Positions 33,600 to 41,288 of a stretch of DNA of 45,347 nucleotides are shown here, piece after piece (position 1 is the first letter of the stretch; the number at the start of each line of letters is the position of its first letter). The stretch covers positions 1 through 45,347 of the forward strand of contig NZ_JAIUKE010000041.1 in assembly GCF_020176795.1 (NCBI RefSeq), in the 5' to 3' direction. The notes under the pieces are model-generated. The model made no database searches and was not told the origin of the DNA. It was given only the letters and a program-made list of their open reading frames with translations. The position numbers and the translations under genes were made by a program. This DNA is from Streptomyces sp. 8L. Lineage in GTDB: Bacteria > Actinomycetota > Actinomycetes > Streptomycetales > Streptomycetaceae.

Positions 33600-34232
33600 T
33601 CACCTCTTGCGCAGGGCTTCCTCGACCGCGCCGCGCGGGATGGCGTCTTCGCGCAATACGGCAGGGCCTGTCTCGGCGGAGAGGTCGACGATGGTGGACG
33701 GGATGTTTCCGCTCGGCCCGCCGTCGAGGTAGGTGTGGACTCGCTCCTTGAATTGGGCCCTTGCCTCTTCGAGCGTGGTCGCGGGCGGATGGCCTGTGAC
33801 GTTGGCGCTCGACTGGGCGATGGGCCCTGCGGCGTGCAGCAGGGCGAGGGCCACGGGATCGGCGGGCATGCGGACCATGACCGTTCCACGGGTGTCGCCC
33901 AGGTTCCAGGCGAGGGAGGGGGCTGCGGGCAGGATGAGCGAGAGCGCTCCGGGCCAGAACGTTTCCGCCAGTCGCCGCGCGTCGGGTGTCAGGGAGGCGA
34001 CCAGCGCCTCTGCGGTCACGAGGTCAGGTACCAGGACGGAGGCGGGCTTGTCCGCGCCGCGCTGTTTGGTGGACAGGAGGTCCTGCACGGCCTGCGGGGT
34101 GAAGGGGTCGGCGCCGATGGCGTAGACGGTGTCGGTGGGAAAGACGATCAGGTGCCCGGTCCGCAGAGCGTCAGTGGCGTGGGCGACACCGGCCGCTCTG
34201 GCTGTCTCGCTCCGGCAGTTGTGAACCCGCAT
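33600..34232 (-). CDS. TsaC/Sua5/YciO-family protein
   Basis: A 210-residue protein of the threonylcarbamoyl-AMP synthase family, which makes the activated intermediate used by TsaD. Marks: ALRTGHLIVFPTDTVYAIGA, VQDLLSTKQRGADKPASVLV (the KxR...K region), LAETFWPGALSLILP, TRGTVMVRMPADPVALALL and GPIAQSSANVTGHPP (the SxN motif). ATG 34232 is chosen; an in-frame extension upstream has no support. The cellular main copy in Streptomyces sits near prmC/prfA, not here, so this is probably an accessory paralogue, convergent with marR. Substrate specificity is uncertain, since YciO/HypF/HydE-like relatives carry the same fold. Confidence 0.8.
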   Translation of the reverse strand: MRVHNCRSETARAAGVAHATDALRTGHLIVFPTDTVYAIGADPFTPQAVQDLLSTKQRGADKPASVLVPDLVTAEALVASLTPDARRLAETFWPGALSLILPAAPSLAWNLGDTRGTVMVRMPADPVALALLHAAGPIAQSSANVTGHPPATTLEEARAQFKERVHTYLDGGPSGNIPSTIVDLSAETGPAVLREDAIPRGAVEEALRKR

Positions 34233-34549
34233 GCGTTTTGCTCCTGTGCGCTCTTGTGCAACGGTGCTCGGTCGAGGGCCCCGCGTGCGCGATGCCCGGC
34301 CGTGCGACGAGTCGTTCGCCGGTTCGTCCGCCGGACCGGAGCAAGCGGCGGGGCGTTGGTGCGCGCCGACCCGCGCGACGCGATGGGCCCCTCTCGGGTT
34401 AGTGTCCTCGTTCCTGCCGGGCTGCCGCGTCCGATGCGGACTCGAAGCGGCCACGTCGAGGATGTCCGTCGTGCGCGGGCAGGGATGTGTCCTTCAGGGG
34501 CCGACGGAGCTCCGGGGTGGCGTCATCGCGGGCGCCGTCAGGGCGACAT

Positions 34550-34640
34550 GGCCACGCCGCTGGTGAAGATGCCCGCGAGCAGCGAGGGCCCGAGCCCCAT
34601 GAGCGGCAGGACCACTCGGCCGGTGATCAGAGAGTGTGAT
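34550..34640 (-). pseudogene. Remnant similar to the isochorismatase-like gene
   Basis: The minus strand reads LLAGIFTSGVAMSP before a stop, like LVLGGIFTSGVVLST of the gene at 31893. At DNA level the plus strand has CCGCTGGTGAAGATGCC here and CCGCTGGTGAAAATGCC near 32068. A matching operator lies at 34727-34752. A decayed duplicate is inferred; only a short stretch aligns. Confidence 0.4.
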
Positions 34641-34726
34641 CAGGGAGTGTTTCTGGGTGGGCAAGGGTTTCCCTTCATTGCGGTGCGGACCCCGCGGCAC
34701 CTGCGGCCTGCGCAGGAAGTTTACTC

Positions 34727-34752
34727 CAGCACTGAATAATTCCCCAGTGTAG
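34727..34752. promoter_or_regulatory. Third MarR-type operator
   Basis: CAGCACTG-AATAATTCCC-CAGTGTAG repeats the arrangement at 32525-32549. It lies upstream of the isochorismatase-like remnant on the minus strand and about 280 bases before the thiolase on the plus strand. Confidence 0.55.
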
Positions 34753-35031
34753 TAACCTGCCATGCGTAGTCGCGAACCCGGGCGCCACGCCGACGGCTCA
34801 GTGATCGGGGCAGTCGGCCCTGGCAGGACGCGCCATCTGCCCACACCGGTACGGCCGCCGGGCGTCGGGGCCGACCCGGTGCGGGCGTGGGCCCGCCCCG
34901 GACGGAGCGCCTGATGCTGGGCAGTGTGAACCGGTGCGGGGCGGGGTTGAGGAACGTGTCGGGCTCCGTCGCCCCGGGGTTTGTGATCGTTTTGCCATTC
35001 GCCAGTACTTCCCTGGTCGCGGAGGCCCCAC

Positions 35032-36201
35032 ATGCGTGACGCAGTCATCGTCGAAGCCGTACGTACCCCCATCGGCAGGGGCAGGCCGAACGGCTCCCTC
35101 GCTGGTGTCCATCCCGTCGAACTCCTCGCCCACACACTGCGCGGCCTCGTCGAGCGTTCCGGCGTCGACCCGGCGCTGATCGACGATGTCATCGGCGGTA
35201 CCGTCGACCAGGTCGGCGAGCAGGCCATGAACACCACTCGCTATGCCGTTCTGTCCGCGGGGTGGCCGGAGACGGTGCCGGCGACCACGGTCGACCGCCA
35301 GTGCGGCTCTTCCCAGCAGGCGGTGCACTTCGCGGCGCAGGGTGTGGTCTCCGGCGCCTACGACATGGCGGTCGCGTGCGGCGTCGAGTCGATGAGCCGC
35401 GTTCCGATGTGGTCGAACGTGCCCCCCGGCACGGACCCCTTCGGCCCGGGTATGGCCGAGCGGTACCCCGCCGGTCTCGTTCCCCAGGGCATCAGCGCCG
35501 AACTCATCGCCGCCAAGTACTCGCTCAGCCGTGAGCGGATGGACGCTTTCGCCGCTTCCTCGCACCACAAGACGGACGCCGCATGGTCGGCCGGGCTCTT
35601 CGACGCCGAAGTCGCAGCGCTCCAAGGAGTCTCGGGCGACGAGTGCGTACGGCCCGGCAGTACCACCGAGGGGCTCGCGGGGCTCAAGTCCGCCTTCTAT
35701 GACCCAACTTTCGCCGAGCGGTTCCCGCAGATCGAGTGGAATGTCACCGCGGGCAACTCGAGTCCGCTCAACGACGGTGCCTCGGCCGTGCTGGTCACCA
35801 CGAGCGAGAACGCGGCCCGGCTCGGCCTGCGCCCGCTCGCCCGGCTGCACAGCTTCGCCGTCACCGGCTCCGACCCGCTCCTGATGCTCACCGGTGTCGT
35901 GCCGGCCACCGAGAAGGTGCTGCGAAGGGCCGGTCTCGGCTTGGACGACATCGACCTGTTCGAGGTCAACGAGGCCTTCGCCTGCGTGGTGCTGGCCTGG
36001 TTGCGGGAGACCGGCGCCGATCCCGGCAGGCTCAACGTGCACGGCGGTGCCATCGCGCTCGGACACCCCCTCGGGGCCAGCGGCACGCGCCTGACGACCA
36101 CGCTCGTCCACGCGATGCGCGAGCGCGGTGCGCGGTACGCCCTGCAGACGATGTGCGAGGCGGGCGGGCTCGCCAACGCGATGGTGCTCGAGTCGGTCTG
36201 A
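35032..36201 (+). CDS. Acetyl-CoA C-acyltransferase (thiolase)
   Basis: A 389-residue thiolase that cleaves 3-ketoacyl-CoA or condenses acyl-CoAs. All active-site residues are present: Cys91 (TTVDRQCGSSQQAVHFAAQG), the NEAFA motif (DDIDLFEVNEAFACVVLAWL), His345 (GGAIALGHPLGASGTRLTTT) and Cys375 (LQTMCEAGGLANAMVLE). ATG 35032 begins the domain (MRDAVIVEAVRTPIGRGRPN). It stands alone; upstream is 800 bases of decayed sequence, downstream a convergent reductase gene. It could serve beta-ketoadipate- or fatty-acid-type catabolism. Confidence 0.92.
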   Translation: MRDAVIVEAVRTPIGRGRPNGSLAGVHPVELLAHTLRGLVERSGVDPALIDDVIGGTVDQVGEQAMNTTRYAVLSAGWPETVPATTVDRQCGSSQQAVHFAAQGVVSGAYDMAVACGVESMSRVPMWSNVPPGTDPFGPGMAERYPAGLVPQGISAELIAAKYSLSRERMDAFAASSHHKTDAAWSAGLFDAEVAALQGVSGDECVRPGSTTEGLAGLKSAFYDPTFAERFPQIEWNVTAGNSSPLNDGASAVLVTTSENAARLGLRPLARLHSFAVTGSDPLLMLTGVVPATEKVLRRAGLGLDDIDLFEVNEAFACVVLAWLRETGADPGRLNVHGGAIALGHPLGASGTRLTTTLVHAMRERGARYALQTMCEAGGLANAMVLESV

Positions 36202-36237
36202 GCGGGCCCGGGCCGCCCCGCCACGGCGGAGCGGGAT

Positions 36238-37008
36238 TCAGCGCATCACGCGGCTCGCGGTGGGCTTGCGGGTCGACTCGTCCAGCAGGGTGGCCAGGCG
36301 GCCCGCGGGGAGCGGGGCGCCCGCGTCCACGGGGCGCGCGCCGCGCACCGACCCGCTGGTGCGCAACTCCTCGCCCAGTTCGGCGACGGACCGCGCGAAC
36401 GCCTCGGGGTCGCGGAAGTACGGCATGACGTACGGCGCCGTCTCGGGCTCGAAGCGCCAACTCTCCGCGAGCGGGCCCGCGTCGACGGTGTCGAAGCCCA
36501 GCCGGTCGATCAGTGCCGCGGCCTCGGCCTTCGCCTCGGGCGCATCGCCTGCGATCGGCAGGGCCGAGCGGTCGGCGGCGCCCGACGGCCGTGCGAGGGC
36601 CGCGATGTGCTGCTCGCCGATGCTGTTGAACGCCTTGACGACGTGTGCGCCGCGCAGATGCGCCTGGACGAGTTCGCTCGACGTGGTCCTGTCCGCGTCG
36701 AGTTCGGGGAAGTGCCCGTCGCGGAAGGGGTAGTAGTTGGTGGTGTCGAGCACGGTCCTGCCCGCCAGGGCGGCGGCGGGAAGCTGCCGGTAGGCGGCGA
36801 GAGGGACGCTCACCACGACCCAGTCGCCGACTCGCGCCGCCTCCTCGGGAGTTGCGCCCCCGGCCCGCTCGCCCAGCGCCGCGACGGTGTCCTTCAGGGT
36901 CTCGGGTCCGCGCGAGTTGGACATCACGACATCGATGCCCGCGGCGACGGCCAGCCGTGCGATCCGCGAGCCGATGTTGCCGCTGCCGATGAAACCGAGT
37001 GTGGGCAT
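36238..37008 (-). CDS. NAD(P)-binding oxidoreductase, F420-reductase-like
   Basis: A 256-residue protein with an N-terminal Rossmann fold (MPTLGFIGSGNIGSRIARLA; GxGxxG), then VVMSNSRGPETLKDTVAALG, DWVVVSVPLAAYRQLPAAAL, GRTVLDTTNYYPFRDGHFPE and GAHVVKAFNSIGEQHIAALA. This is the NADPH-dependent F420 reductase/NADP oxidoreductase (F420_oxidored) family used for several small imine or ketone reductions. ATG 37008. Divergent from a TetR gene across twin operators, hence likely its target. Confidence 0.85.
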   Translation of the reverse strand: MPTLGFIGSGNIGSRIARLAVAAGIDVVMSNSRGPETLKDTVAALGERAGGATPEEAARVGDWVVVSVPLAAYRQLPAAALAGRTVLDTTNYYPFRDGHFPELDADRTTSSELVQAHLRGAHVVKAFNSIGEQHIAALARPSGAADRSALPIAGDAPEAKAEAAALIDRLGFDTVDAGPLAESWRFEPETAPYVMPYFRDPEAFARSVAELGEELRTSGSVRGARPVDAGAPLPAGRLATLLDESTRKPTASRVMR

Positions 37009-37095
37009 GAGGAGGGTCTCCTGATCTGACGGGCCTGCCGCCCGCAGAGGGCAGGCGGCTCGGCGGCGGTGTTCCGGCGGGAGCCGGAGCTCAAG

Positions 37096-37143
37096 CGGAG
37101 CAGCCGCTCCGATAAAGCTAACACAACCGGAGCGGCTGCTCCG
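37096..37143. promoter_or_regulatory. Twin TetR operators
   Basis: CGGAGCAGCCGCTCCG (37096-37111) and CGGAGCGGCTGCTCCG (37128-37143) are near-palindromes and exact reverse complements of each other, with centres 32 bases apart. They lie between the divergent reductase and TetR genes. Confidence 0.8.
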
Positions 37144-37172
37144 GAAACGGCTTCCGCTGTATCCTGACGTGC

Positions 37173-37883
37173 ATGCCCCCCGCCGACCAGCCCGCCGCGC
37201 GGCCCCCCAGGCGCCCCCGCCGCGACGCCGAGCGCAACCGCGACGCGATCGTCCGTGCGGCCCAGGCCGTCTTCGCCGAGCAGGGCGGCGGGGTCGACGT
37301 ACGGGAGATCGCCCGGCGCAGCGGCGTCGGCATGGGGACCCTCTACCGCCACTTCCCGACCAAGGGGGACCTTCTCACCACGGTCCTGGAGCAGGAGTTC
37401 ATCTCCTGGATCGCCGCGGCCGAGGAGTCGGCCGCCGCCGCCACGGACCCCTGGCAGGCCCTCACCGCCTTCTTCGAGCAGGCGCTCGGCCAACTCGCGC
37501 GCAACCGTGCCCTCGTCGAGGGCTATGCCGATGTGAGCGGCCCCTTCCCCGACTGCGCCCGGCGCCGGGCCGCCGTCATCGAGGACCTGCGCCTGCGCTG
37601 CCTGGCCGCGGGGCGGCTGCGCCCCGATGTCACCACCGACGACCTGATCCTGCTCAGCACGTCCCTGAGCCGGACCGTGCAGGCGGCCGACGACGCCCCC
37701 TGGCGCCGCCTGCTGCGCATCTCCCTCGACGGCCTCAGCAGCCGCAACACGGAGCCGCTGCCCGGTGGCCGCAGCACGGAGCCGCTGCCCGGCGGCCGCA
37801 GCACGGAGCCGCTGCCCGGCGGCCGCGACACGGAGCCGCTGCCCGGCCCGGTGGCCCCGGCTCCAGCCGCGGGGGAGGGCTGA
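37173..37883 (+). CDS. TetR-family repressor with repetitive C-terminal tail
   Basis: A 236-residue regulator. HTH: FAEQGGGVDVREIARRSGVG, MGTLYRHFPTKGDLLTTVLE. Ligand domain: ALTAFFEQALGQLARNRALV, CARRRAAVIEDLRLRCLAAG and VTTDDLILLSTSLSRTVQAA. The fold ends near residue 190. The tail is four copies of TEPLPGGR with small changes, ending GPVAPAPAAGEG. It represses itself and the divergent F420-type reductase, as suggested by the twin operators. Confidence 0.85.
   Translation: MPPADQPAARPPRRPRRDAERNRDAIVRAAQAVFAEQGGGVDVREIARRSGVGMGTLYRHFPTKGDLLTTVLEQEFISWIAAAEESAAAATDPWQALTAFFEQALGQLARNRALVEGYADVSGPFPDCARRRAAVIEDLRLRCLAAGRLRPDVTTDDLILLSTSLSRTVQAADDAPWRRLLRISLDGLSSRNTEPLPGGRSTEPLPGGRSTEPLPGGRDTEPLPGPVAPAPAAGEG
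37748..37847 (+). repeat. 27-base tandem repeat inside the TetR gene
   Basis: Three full and one partial 27-base units (37748, 37775, 37802, 37829), differing at only a few bases. As 27 is divisible by three, copy changes keep the frame and only lengthen or shorten the TEPLPGGR tail. Confidence 0.9.
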
Positions 37884-37984
37884 CGCCTACGGCGGCCATT
37901 CCGCCCACGCCCGGGGTCAGTTCGCGGGACCACCAGGCCACGGCGACGGTCTGCCGTCCGACCGCCCCGGACGGGCTGCACGAC

Positions 37985-38300
37985 AGCCACGGCGCCGATG
38001 CGCGAACAGGGCGGCGGCCGTGTCATCCCGATCTCCGGCCTCGGCGGGCAGGCGGCCCTCGCTGCCTCCAGCGCCTGCCACGCGGCCAAGTGGGAGCTTG
38101 AGGGCTACAGCGAGAGCGTCAGCCACGAAGTGCCGGCCTCGGCATCCACGTCACCGTCCTGGAACCCGTGAAACCCGTGCCACCCGCGTCGGCTTCGCCT
38201 CGGCCGACCGCTGCACGGACGAGACCGCACCGGCTACCGCGAGACCCCCGTGGGGAGGGTGCGCCGCTGGGTGGCGACGGCCGGCGACAGTGTGTTCACC
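37985..38300 (+). pseudogene. Short-chain dehydrogenase fragment
   Basis: The plus strand reads MREQGGGRVIPISGLGGQAA, LAASSACHAAKWELEGYSES and VSHEVP. A frame shift leads to GIHVTVLEP and later to TRVGFASADR- and RRWVATAGDS-like pieces. This is the second half of an SDR. The catalytic YxxxK reads CHAAK, so Tyr is Cys. The cofactor-binding N-terminus is absent. Confidence 0.6.
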
Positions 38301-38336
38301 GGCGGGGCGGGCGGTGTGGTCGCCGCCCGTGCGGAC

Positions 38337-38993
38337 CTACGTCCAGTCGATGACCTGGTCCAGCAAGTTGGGGTAGTTCTTCTCCAACTTGGAGACGTGG
38401 TCAGTCAGATGCTCCCGCATCAGGCGTTCGGCGTCGTATGCGGCACCGCTGCGGACGGCATCCTGGATGAGCTCGTGCGTGGGGCTCACTGTGCCGGCCA
38501 GGTCCTTGCGCACCCGCTCGATGCTCGACCTGTCGGTGAAGATGTCCTGCAGCGCCTCGGCGATGAGCAGGAGGATCGGGTCGTTGGACAGTCGGGCGAC
38601 GTCGATATGGATGTTGTCGGCGCCCAGCAGGGTCTCGTGATCCACCTCGCCCCGTGCGACGCGCTCGGCCGCGAGCCGCGCCATGAACGGCTCAAGCCGC
38701 ATGCGCGTCGACATCAAGTCGCCGAGGGTCAGTTGGAGGAGGTGGAAGTAGAGCGACGACGAGTTTGCGAACTGGTAGCTCGCGACCGCGTTGACGAGGG
38801 CCCCGCCGCCGGGACCCGGCTTCAGCGAGATGACGCCGTACATCTCCAGGATGCGCAGCGCCTCGCGAAGGGTCGGACGGCTGACGGGATAGCGCTTGAG
38901 GAGCTCGGCCTCCGACGGCAGACGGCTCAGGCCCTCCGCGGTGATGTCGCGCACGATTTCGCCTGCTACGAGACGAGCCGTCTTCTTCTTCAC
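38337..38993 (-). CDS. FadR-type GntR regulator of the CapA-Rieske operon
   Basis: A 218-residue regulator. Winged helix: KTARLVAGEIVRDITAEGLS, LPSEAELLKRYPVSRPTLRE, ALRILEMYGVISLKPGPGGG. FCD domain: LMSTRMRLEPFMARLAAERV, RSSIERVRKDLAGTVSPTHE and DAERLMREHLTDHVSKLEKN. GTG 38993 is taken as the start because the domain begins there and a palindrome (39003-39018) sits just upstream. The frame is, however, open further back through a membrane segment to ATG 39515. Probably controls the divergent catabolic operon. Confidence 0.8.
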   Translation of the reverse strand: MKKKTARLVAGEIVRDITAEGLSRLPSEAELLKRYPVSRPTLREALRILEMYGVISLKPGPGGGALVNAVASYQFANSSSLYFHLLQLTLGDLMSTRMRLEPFMARLAAERVARGEVDHETLLGADNIHIDVARLSNDPILLLIAEALQDIFTDRSSIERVRKDLAGTVSPTHELIQDAVRSGAAYDAERLMREHLTDHVSKLEKNYPNLLDQVIDWT

Positions 38994-39515
38994 TCCACCA
39001 CCATACTCGGCGGTGTATTCACGGTGGCGCACGGTGGGGGCACGGCCGCCGTGCCCACTGCCGAGCGGCATGCCAGGGCCGGCGGGGTGCAGCCCGGCGA
39101 GGCGCGGGAGCCAGGAGAGAGAGCCTGCCACGCGGTCCTCCCGCCGCACGGCGAGCGCCGCCCAGACCACGCCCGCGCACAGCCCGATCAGCAGGCCGAG
39201 CCCGGCGAGCACGGCGGGTGAGTGCGCCTCGGACCGGCCGACTTCCAGGACCGCCCAGTACGCCAGCGCACCCCACAGGACGCGCGGCCGGCCGATCGCC
39301 CGGCTCAGCCGCTGCCGTCCCGGTAGCAGAAGCAGCGCGTGGCGCAGGGATGCGGCCGAGAGGACAAGACCGAGGGCGGTGGCCCCGTACGTGAACACAA
39401 CACCGAGAGGAACAAGACCACTGGCGTGCGCGACCGCCAGGGGAGCGGTGAGGAAGAGCACCAGGGTGACCGGTCCCCAGCGGAGAGGGCCTTCTGGGGC
39501 AGGTGACTCGACCAT
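38994..39515 (-). CDS. Membrane segment in frame with the GntR gene
   Basis: From ATG 39515 the frame reads MVESPAPEGPLRWGPVTLVL, FLTAPLAVAHASGLVPLGVV, TYGATALGLVLSAASLRHAL, WGALAYWAVLEVGRSEAHSP and LAGLGLLIGLCAGVVWAALA. These form about four hydrophobic helices with short charged loops. It has no stop and continues through RHREYTAEYGGG into the GntR protein, which would give a 392-residue membrane-bound regulator. It may instead be a truncated membrane gene joined to the GntR gene by deletion. I do not recognise its family. Confidence 0.45.
39003..39018. promoter_or_regulatory. Palindrome before the GntR start
   Basis: ATAC-N8-GTAT, nine bases upstream of GTG 38993 on the minus strand. It fits an autoregulatory GntR operator and supports a separate GntR start. 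Confidence 0.45.
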
Positions 39516-39559
39516 GGCGATCCTCGTAATGTCCGCGAGCACGACTCCGTCTTAGTTGT

Positions 39560-39771
39560 TTCATTTAAAGAGATTGAGTTCCGAGGCGTCAAGGGTGGCG
39601 CATGGCTCGGGGTGGTGCAGCCGTGGGTTCAGGTGGAAGCCCCCAGGTAGGCGTGGGCAGGGATGTCGATGCCCGGGTCGCGCAGGGCCGGTCACGCTCG
39701 TACGTCCAGAGCCGTTGACACGCTCGTAAGAATCCATTTAGATGAATTAACCGAAGGTCTCGTTGAGACCT
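39560..39771. promoter_or_regulatory. Promoter and candidate operators of the CapA-Rieske operon
   Basis: TTGACA (39715-39720) and TTAGAT (39738-39743) are 17 bases apart, a good housekeeping-type promoter for the plus strand. The motif TTCATYTAAA occurs at 39560-39569 (plus strand) and at 39746-39737 (minus strand, overlapping the -10), so it is a candidate operator shared by both directions. AGGTCTC-GTT-GAGACCT (39755-39771) forms a hairpin or further operator just after the -10. The rest of this 388-base gap shows no gene. Confidence 0.6.
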
Positions 39772-39903
39772 CGTCGGCCCACCGCCGCGGCACCTCCGGC
39801 GGGGGGAGCCGGGCCCGACTTTCGATGGCGAAAGGGACAGCACGTGATGGTTTCCAGCAGCCCGTCCTCCGGCGTTTCGCGGACCGTGGAGAGGTAGGTC
39901 TCA

Positions 39904-41244
39904 GTGGGCAGCACAACATTCCTGGCCACCGGGGACTCGATCCTCACCCGCAGGCTGTCGCCGATCAAGCAGGACGGCTTCACCGGCCTGACGGACCTGA
40001 TCCGCGGCGCCGACGTGGCGTACACCAACGTCGAGATGGTGTTCCCGGGGCCAGGTCGGATGCCGGCGACCACGTATCACGGGTCGCATCTCGGGGTCGA
40101 TCCCGAACTGCTGGACGAGCTGCCCTGGATGGGCTTCGACGTCTACGGCATGGCCAACAACCACGCCGTGGACTACGGCACGAACGGCCTCGCCGCCTCC
40201 ATCGAGGAGATGAGGGCCCGCCGTATGCCCTTCGCCGGCGTCGGCAAGACGCTGCGGGACGCGCGGAAGCCCGTGTACGTGCAGACGGCCGGGGCACGCG
40301 TGGCGCTGATCTCCGCGGGCTCCAGCAACTCAAGGCTCGCGGCGGCGGCGGACCCGGGCGACGGGGACGTCGGCCGGCCGGGGATCTCGCCCATCCGGCT
40401 CCAGAGGACGCACTTCATCCGCAGGGACAAGTTCGACGCGTTCCGGGAGACGGTCGCCGAGGCCGGGGTGGACACCCACCCCAAGGGCACGACGGCGGCC
40501 GGCATCTTCCTGCCATACCCGGACCGCAACATGTGGGACGGCCCGCCGCCCGGCGGATTCGCGGTGGAGGGCGTGCACTTCGCGCCCGACGACACCTCGC
40601 ACATCGTGACGGCGGCGCTGCGGCGTGACATCGACGCGCTGGTCGAGGCGGTGGACGAGGCGCGCAGGCAGGCCGACCTGGTGTTCGTGGCGCTCCACTG
40701 CCACGAGGGCGTCGACGGCCGCTGGAACAGCGACACCCCGGCCGAGTTCCTGCGGCCGCTCGCCCACGCGCTGATCGACGCGGGCGCGCACGGCGTGATC
40801 GGCAGTGGTCCGCACATGCTGCGCGGCGCCGAGCTCTACCGGGGCAGGCCGATCTGCTACTCCCTCGGCAACTTCATCTTCACCTTGGAGACCACCGACT
40901 CCTTCCCGCCCGAGGTCTACCAGCAGGCGGGCATGGCGAAGGAGTCCACCGCCTCCGACTTCTACGACCGGATCACCGGCTACGGCGAGGAGAAGCGGTT
41001 CTGGCAGACCGTCGTGCCCCGCTTCCGGTTCACCGACGGTGAGCTCGTCTCGTCCGAGCTGCTGCCGGTGACCCTCGGCTACGGGCAGTCGCGCGGCCGG
41101 CGCGGCCTTCCCGTCCTCGCCGACGAGACGGACGGGCGGGAAATCCTCGATCTGGTGGGCGAGTTGTCGAAGCCGTTCGACACCCGGGTCGAAGTGGCCC
41201 AGCAGGACGGCCGCGTGGTGGGCCGGCTCGTCGAGGGCTCCTGA
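39904..41244 (+). CDS. CapA-family (PGA_cap) metallophosphoesterase-like protein
   Basis: A 446-residue protein starting GTG 39904 with GGAGAGG upstream. Marks of the PGA_cap domain: TTFLATGDSILTRRLSP, DLIRGADVAYTNVEMVFPGP, MGFDVYGMANNHAVDYGTNG, DLVFVALHCHEGVDGRWNSD, IDAGAHGVIGSGPHMLRGAE and GRPICYSLGNFIF. The GD, N-E, NNH, H-x-H and GPH sets are the metal ligands of a calcineurin-like fold. Family members include poly-gamma-glutamate CapA, but no capB/C genes, signal peptide or lipobox exist here. Leading a Rieske/amidohydrolase operon, it more likely hydrolyses a small catabolic substrate. Confidence 0.82.
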   Translation: MGSTTFLATGDSILTRRLSPIKQDGFTGLTDLIRGADVAYTNVEMVFPGPGRMPATTYHGSHLGVDPELLDELPWMGFDVYGMANNHAVDYGTNGLAASIEEMRARRMPFAGVGKTLRDARKPVYVQTAGARVALISAGSSNSRLAAAADPGDGDVGRPGISPIRLQRTHFIRRDKFDAFRETVAEAGVDTHPKGTTAAGIFLPYPDRNMWDGPPPGGFAVEGVHFAPDDTSHIVTAALRRDIDALVEAVDEARRQADLVFVALHCHEGVDGRWNSDTPAEFLRPLAHALIDAGAHGVIGSGPHMLRGAELYRGRPICYSLGNFIFTLETTDSFPPEVYQQAGMAKESTASDFYDRITGYGEEKRFWQTVVPRFRFTDGELVSSELLPVTLGYGQSRGRRGLPVLADETDGREILDLVGELSKPFDTRVEVAQQDGRVVGRLVEGS

Positions 41245-41288
41245 CCGCAAGGGCCGCACTCCGCACACAGACAGGGAGAGTGAACACC

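Noticed and set aside
37096..37143. CRISPR-like array
   Set aside because: Only two inverted copies of an operator, no spacers. No direct-repeat array was seen anywhere in the window.
39904..41244. Capsule (poly-gamma-glutamate) biosynthesis locus
   Set aside because: Only a CapA-like fold is present; no CapB ligase, CapC or export gene, and the neighbours are catabolic.
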